Source: Syntrophaceae bacterium UBA4778
GTDB lineage: Bacteria; Desulfobacterota; Syntrophia; Syntrophales; UBA4778
Reading direction: 5' to 3'
Length of the DNA: 7,416 nucleotides
Assembly (NCBI GenBank): GCA_002403175.1
Contig: DHHG01000336.1
Span: 1 to 7,416 of the forward strand
A model generated the notes under the pieces. That model ran no database searches. It saw nothing but the letters and a program-made list of their open reading frames with translations, and was not told the DNA's origin. This document shows, piece after piece, positions 6,006-7,416 of the stretch. The position numbers and the translations under genes were made by a program. Each line of letters starts with the position of its first letter. Positions within the stretch are counted from its first letter, which is position 1.

Positions 6006-6018
6006 CACAATACTTGTG
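6006..6018. promoter_or_regulatory. Operator-like palindrome CACAA-N3-TTGTG
   Basis: CACAA (6006-6010) and TTGTG (6014-6018) form a perfect inverted repeat with a 3-base spacer, immediately upstream of the ribosome site of the cysteine-rich gene. A further half site ATTGTG lies at 6024-6029, pairing over a longer distance with CACAAT at 6006-6011. The place is suitable for a repressor, or for RNA structure controlling translation. Confidence 0.4.
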
Positions 6019-6057
6019 ACCAGATTGTGACTACTTCATCGGAAAAAGTTGTAAAAA

Positions 6058-6086
6058 ACGATAAAACAAGAAATAATCTAATTCAA
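6058..6086 (-). promoter_or_regulatory. Weak sigma70-like promoter candidate
   Basis: On the minus strand TTGAAT (6086-6081) and TATCGT (6063-6058) are separated by exactly 17 bases. The match is 4 of 6 at each box. It would place the start of transcription near 6051, above the palindrome and the cysteine-rich gene. Such a match is expected by chance in AT-rich DNA fairly often. Confidence 0.25.
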
Positions 6087-6339
6087 TGATTTTCTATAGT
6101 TCCTTTGATATTAATGTCGCTTCATTAATACTATTATTGATCGTGTTCACGCTAAACATCCGATGCTCCCCAGACTAACACTTGGAAAACAAAGTATAAT
6201 TTCCAGATTTCAATGGCGGTGGTGCTAGTCGGTGTTAATTTTTTGTATACAAAGCTTTGAGGGGTAAAAATTCTTTTTGAAAGATTAAGGATAGGGACAA
6301 CCGAAAAGGTCATCCCGTACCCTCGTATCTCAAGGCCGC

Positions 6340-6678
6340 CTATAGTTTAGCTTCCAAAATAGATTCAGAGGACTTTATCCCTCTGCTGCCTGCACTGACC
6401 TTATCAAGTACCTTCCCCAGCCTATCCAGCATTTCATTGTAAATAAAATCAGGTTTGAAAATTATAGACCGGGTTTTCGATTCACTGGCATCCTGCATAA
6501 GTGCTATTGCTTCAGCGACAAAAGATATGTCCTGAATGGTTGCGTCCACGTCATCGGAGGTAAGCACTGCGGTGATTTCATTTGTTGGAATTTCATGTAT
6601 GGTTGTGACTGGTTTTTCAAGTTCTCTGTTTAACCGTATACCATTTCCCTTTACCGTTTTCTGATTCGCTGCTTTCAT
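6340..6678 (-). CDS. Hypothetical 112-residue protein
   Basis: I do not recognise the family. A Lys/Arg-rich N-terminus (1-22) precedes an acidic stretch (TSDDVDATIQDIS, 40-52), a helix rich in Ala/Ile (53-62) and a C-terminal helix (NEMLDRLGKVLDKVS, 81-95). It is soluble, without cysteines or membrane segments. A strong purine ribosome site (GGAAGAGGA) abuts the ATG. The gene follows the 92-residue gene by 49 bases and probably shares its transcript. A long gene-free stretch follows it. Confidence 0.65.
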   Translation of the reverse strand: MKAANQKTVKGNGIRLNRELEKPVTTIHEIPTNEITAVLTSDDVDATIQDISFVAEAIALMQDASESKTRSIIFKPDFIYNEMLDRLGKVLDKVSAGSRGIKSSESILEAKL

Positions 6679-6727
6679 TCCTCTTCCTTTCCTTTCTCGC
6701 TAGCTTTAAACGTTTTCTAGGTTGCTT

Positions 6728-7006
6728 TTATAAAATCTCATTCTCGGTATCGATGATAAGAAATTCAAGGGCGTTTAATGATTTCTTCCTTTGCTCTGTG
6801 CAAGGCTCTTTCCGCCATTGTGCTATCTGTTCCTTAATCTCTTTAGATTTCTTTGGGTCTGAGACTATCTTCCTGATCATTTCCATAATGCTGCGAGCCT
6901 TCTGATGAAATCGCCACTCCTTAAGTCCTGCCGTCATTGCTTTCTTGTGTTGTTCGCTTAATACTCTCTTCTCTGTTGCCGCTTTTGCTGTGCTCTTAAT
7001 CATCAT
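6728..7006 (-). CDS. Hypothetical small basic helical protein
   Basis: The 92-residue product from ATG at 7006 is almost all charged helix. VLSEQHKKAMTAGLKEW resembles the short SEEHK-type motif (NUMOD3-like) seen in DNA-binding parts of phage nucleases, but this is weak. I chose the ATG at 7006 (a second Met follows directly) because GAAGGG lies 5 bases upstream. The frame is also open back to a GTG at 7042 with AAGG 7 bases upstream, which would give 104 residues and overlap the HNH gene by 20 bases. No cysteine cluster or membrane segment is seen; a DNA-associated role beside the HNH gene is only a guess. Confidence 0.6.
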   Translation of the reverse strand: MMIKSTAKAATEKRVLSEQHKKAMTAGLKEWRFHQKARSIMEMIRKIVSDPKKSKEIKEQIAQWRKEPCTEQRKKSLNALEFLIIDTENEIL

Positions 7007-7022
7007 TCCTTCCCTTCTGGTT

Positions 7023-7241
7023 TTACCTGTTGCAATATTCACATGCTAACCTTAGGTTCCGCTCGGCATTGCTGCCGCCCATCCTGATTGGTACTACATG
7101 CTCTATAGTAGCCCGTAATCCCTTCCTCTCGTGCGGGGTAGTGAATACCCTTCCACACCAGAAGCAAGATGGATTAACGGCATATAAACGCCTTTTGATT
7201 TTTCTCCTGGCTGTTTTTGATAATTTTCCAATCAGCTTCAT
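7023..7241 (-). CDS. Very short HNH endonuclease-like protein
   Basis: At 72 residues it shows the HNH zinc-nuclease signature: C26-x2-C29 (CFWCG), E47-H48 with P51 (IEHVVPIRMGGSN), N62 in RNLRL, and C67-x2-C70-N71. The basic N-terminus (KTARRKIKRRL) would contact DNA. HNH proteins of this kind nick or cut DNA and in phages often stand beside terminase genes. The protein ends at residue 72, right after the final Asn, so the helix that usually continues past 'CN' is nearly absent. It may be a minimal, decayed or non-catalytic form. The ribosome site is poor and the ORF upstream ends 13 bases earlier, so translation may be coupled. Confidence 0.82.
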   Translation of the reverse strand: MKLIGKLSKTARRKIKRRLYAVNPSCFWCGRVFTTPHERKGLRATIEHVVPIRMGGSNAERNLRLACEYCNR

Positions 7242-7254
7242 AAGCGCGTTTCGT

Positions 7255-7404
7255 TCAACAAACGGACGTATGATGAACAGCCTTATTCATTAAAGCATTT
7301 AAGTACACTGCCTTAGCTGTTCGCAAATCGGTATTTACGATATTAAAAACGCTTCCCAATGGCTTCTTTATCGCCTTGGAAATATCACGATATGAGATCG
7401 GTCG
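7255..7404 (-). CDS. Partial HTH protein, start missing at window edge
   Basis: An open frame without a start codon runs in from the right edge to a TGA at 7255-7257. It reads ISYRDISKAIKKPLGSVFNI and onward, a good helix-turn-helix with the turn at Pro-Leu-Gly. The residues that follow (VNTDLRTAKAVYLNALMNKA) look helical. In frame upstream is a TGA at 7405-7407, inside the 22-bp inverted repeat, so the real 5' part is replaced or cut off. It could be a small regulator or a terminase-small-subunit-like protein, judging by the adjacent HNH gene; the fragment is too short to say. Confidence 0.5.
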   Translation of the reverse strand, partial: RPISYRDISKAIKKPLGSVFNIVNTDLRTAKAVYLNALMNKAVHHTSVC

Positions 7405-7414
7405 TCAATAGTGG
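7393..7414 (-). repeat. Right copy of 22-bp terminal inverted repeat
   Basis: This is the perfect reverse complement of bases 1-22, followed by only AC at the window end. It interrupts the reading frame of the HTH fragment at 7255-7404. Confidence 0.9.
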
Positions 7415-7416
7415 AC

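Larger units (their letters stand above)
5989..6339. other. Gene-free leader region with several hairpins
   Basis: No convincing gene lies in these 350 bases. Visible structure: a 9-bp stem (6294-6302 with 6308-6316, two G-U pairs, 5-base loop), about 25 bases after the stop of the upstream gene, without a U-run; an imperfect inverted repeat GACTAACAC / GTGCTAGTC around 6174-6225; a small TGGAAA / TTTCCA stem inside it; and AAAGCTTT at 6251-6258. The stretch is AT-rich and is probably the promoter and leader of the genes that follow on the minus strand. Confidence 0.6.

Noticed and set aside
6152..6313. 53-codon minus-strand ORF with a weak GAGG upstream
   Set aside because: Composition is not protein-like, the start codon lies in a 9-bp hairpin, and the region is rich in palindromes; it is better read as a leader.
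7001..7035. Possible read-through of the HNH stop into NQKGRNDD, resembling the usual 'CN..KG' tail
   Set aside because: The Lys-Gly-Arg codons are the purine-rich ribosome site of the next gene, and the spacing does not fit the canonical motif, so the resemblance is probably chance.
7030..7293. Plus-strand ORF opposite the HNH gene
   Set aside because: It is the shadow of the HNH frame, whose catalytic motif is clear.

Overview
The window looks like a compact, bacteriophage-, satellite- or plasmid-like mobile replicon from a bacterium. Every credible gene lies on the minus strand, so transcription runs from high to low coordinates. Genes are short and often overlap their neighbours. The best recognised protein is a primase-polymerase fused to a DUF3631-type helicase, a phage/plasmid architecture. 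No integrase, capsid, portal, tail, large terminase, tRNA, rRNA or CRISPR array is visible. The host is uncertain. Codon use and intermediate GC fit a Gram-negative environmental bacterium, and Desulfobacterota is only a guess.

Layout in transcription order (right to left): a start-less HTH fragment at the right edge (7255-7404); a very short HNH nuclease-like protein (7023-7241); two unrecognised small proteins (6728-7006 and 6340-6678); a gene-free leader with palindromes (about 5989-6339); a 76-residue cysteine-rich protein (5758-5988); an AT-rich 378-residue protein with a C-terminal zinc-finger-like motif (4525-5661); a regulatory stretch with three phased 10-bp repeats and a terminator-like hairpin (4389-4531); an AlpA/excisionase-like HTH protein (4175-4366); the primase-helicase (1788-4175); a 194-residue protein with a TubC-like N-terminus and an HTH C-terminus (1207-1791); a dense CGTTTAG repeat array with a 60-bp nested hairpin (1021-1210); a PAPS-reductase-family protein (168-989); and an HTH-like ORF fragment at the left edge (4-87).

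The core is the cassette HTH regulator > primase-helicase > TubC/HTH protein > repeat array. The three genes are translationally coupled (TAATG and ATGA overlaps). The repeat array begins inside the stop codon of the last gene, which is how replication initiation genes are often placed next to their own origin. My main inference is that this is a self-contained replication module with its origin at 1021-1210, preceded by a leader that could attenuate transcription. The PAPS-reductase-like gene and the AT-rich zinc-finger gene look like cargo.

The two window ends carry a perfect 22-bp inverted repeat (1-22 and 7393-7414), and both edge ORFs break exactly there. This is either a real terminal or inversion repeat, or the place where an assembly broke. 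The sequence alone cannot decide.
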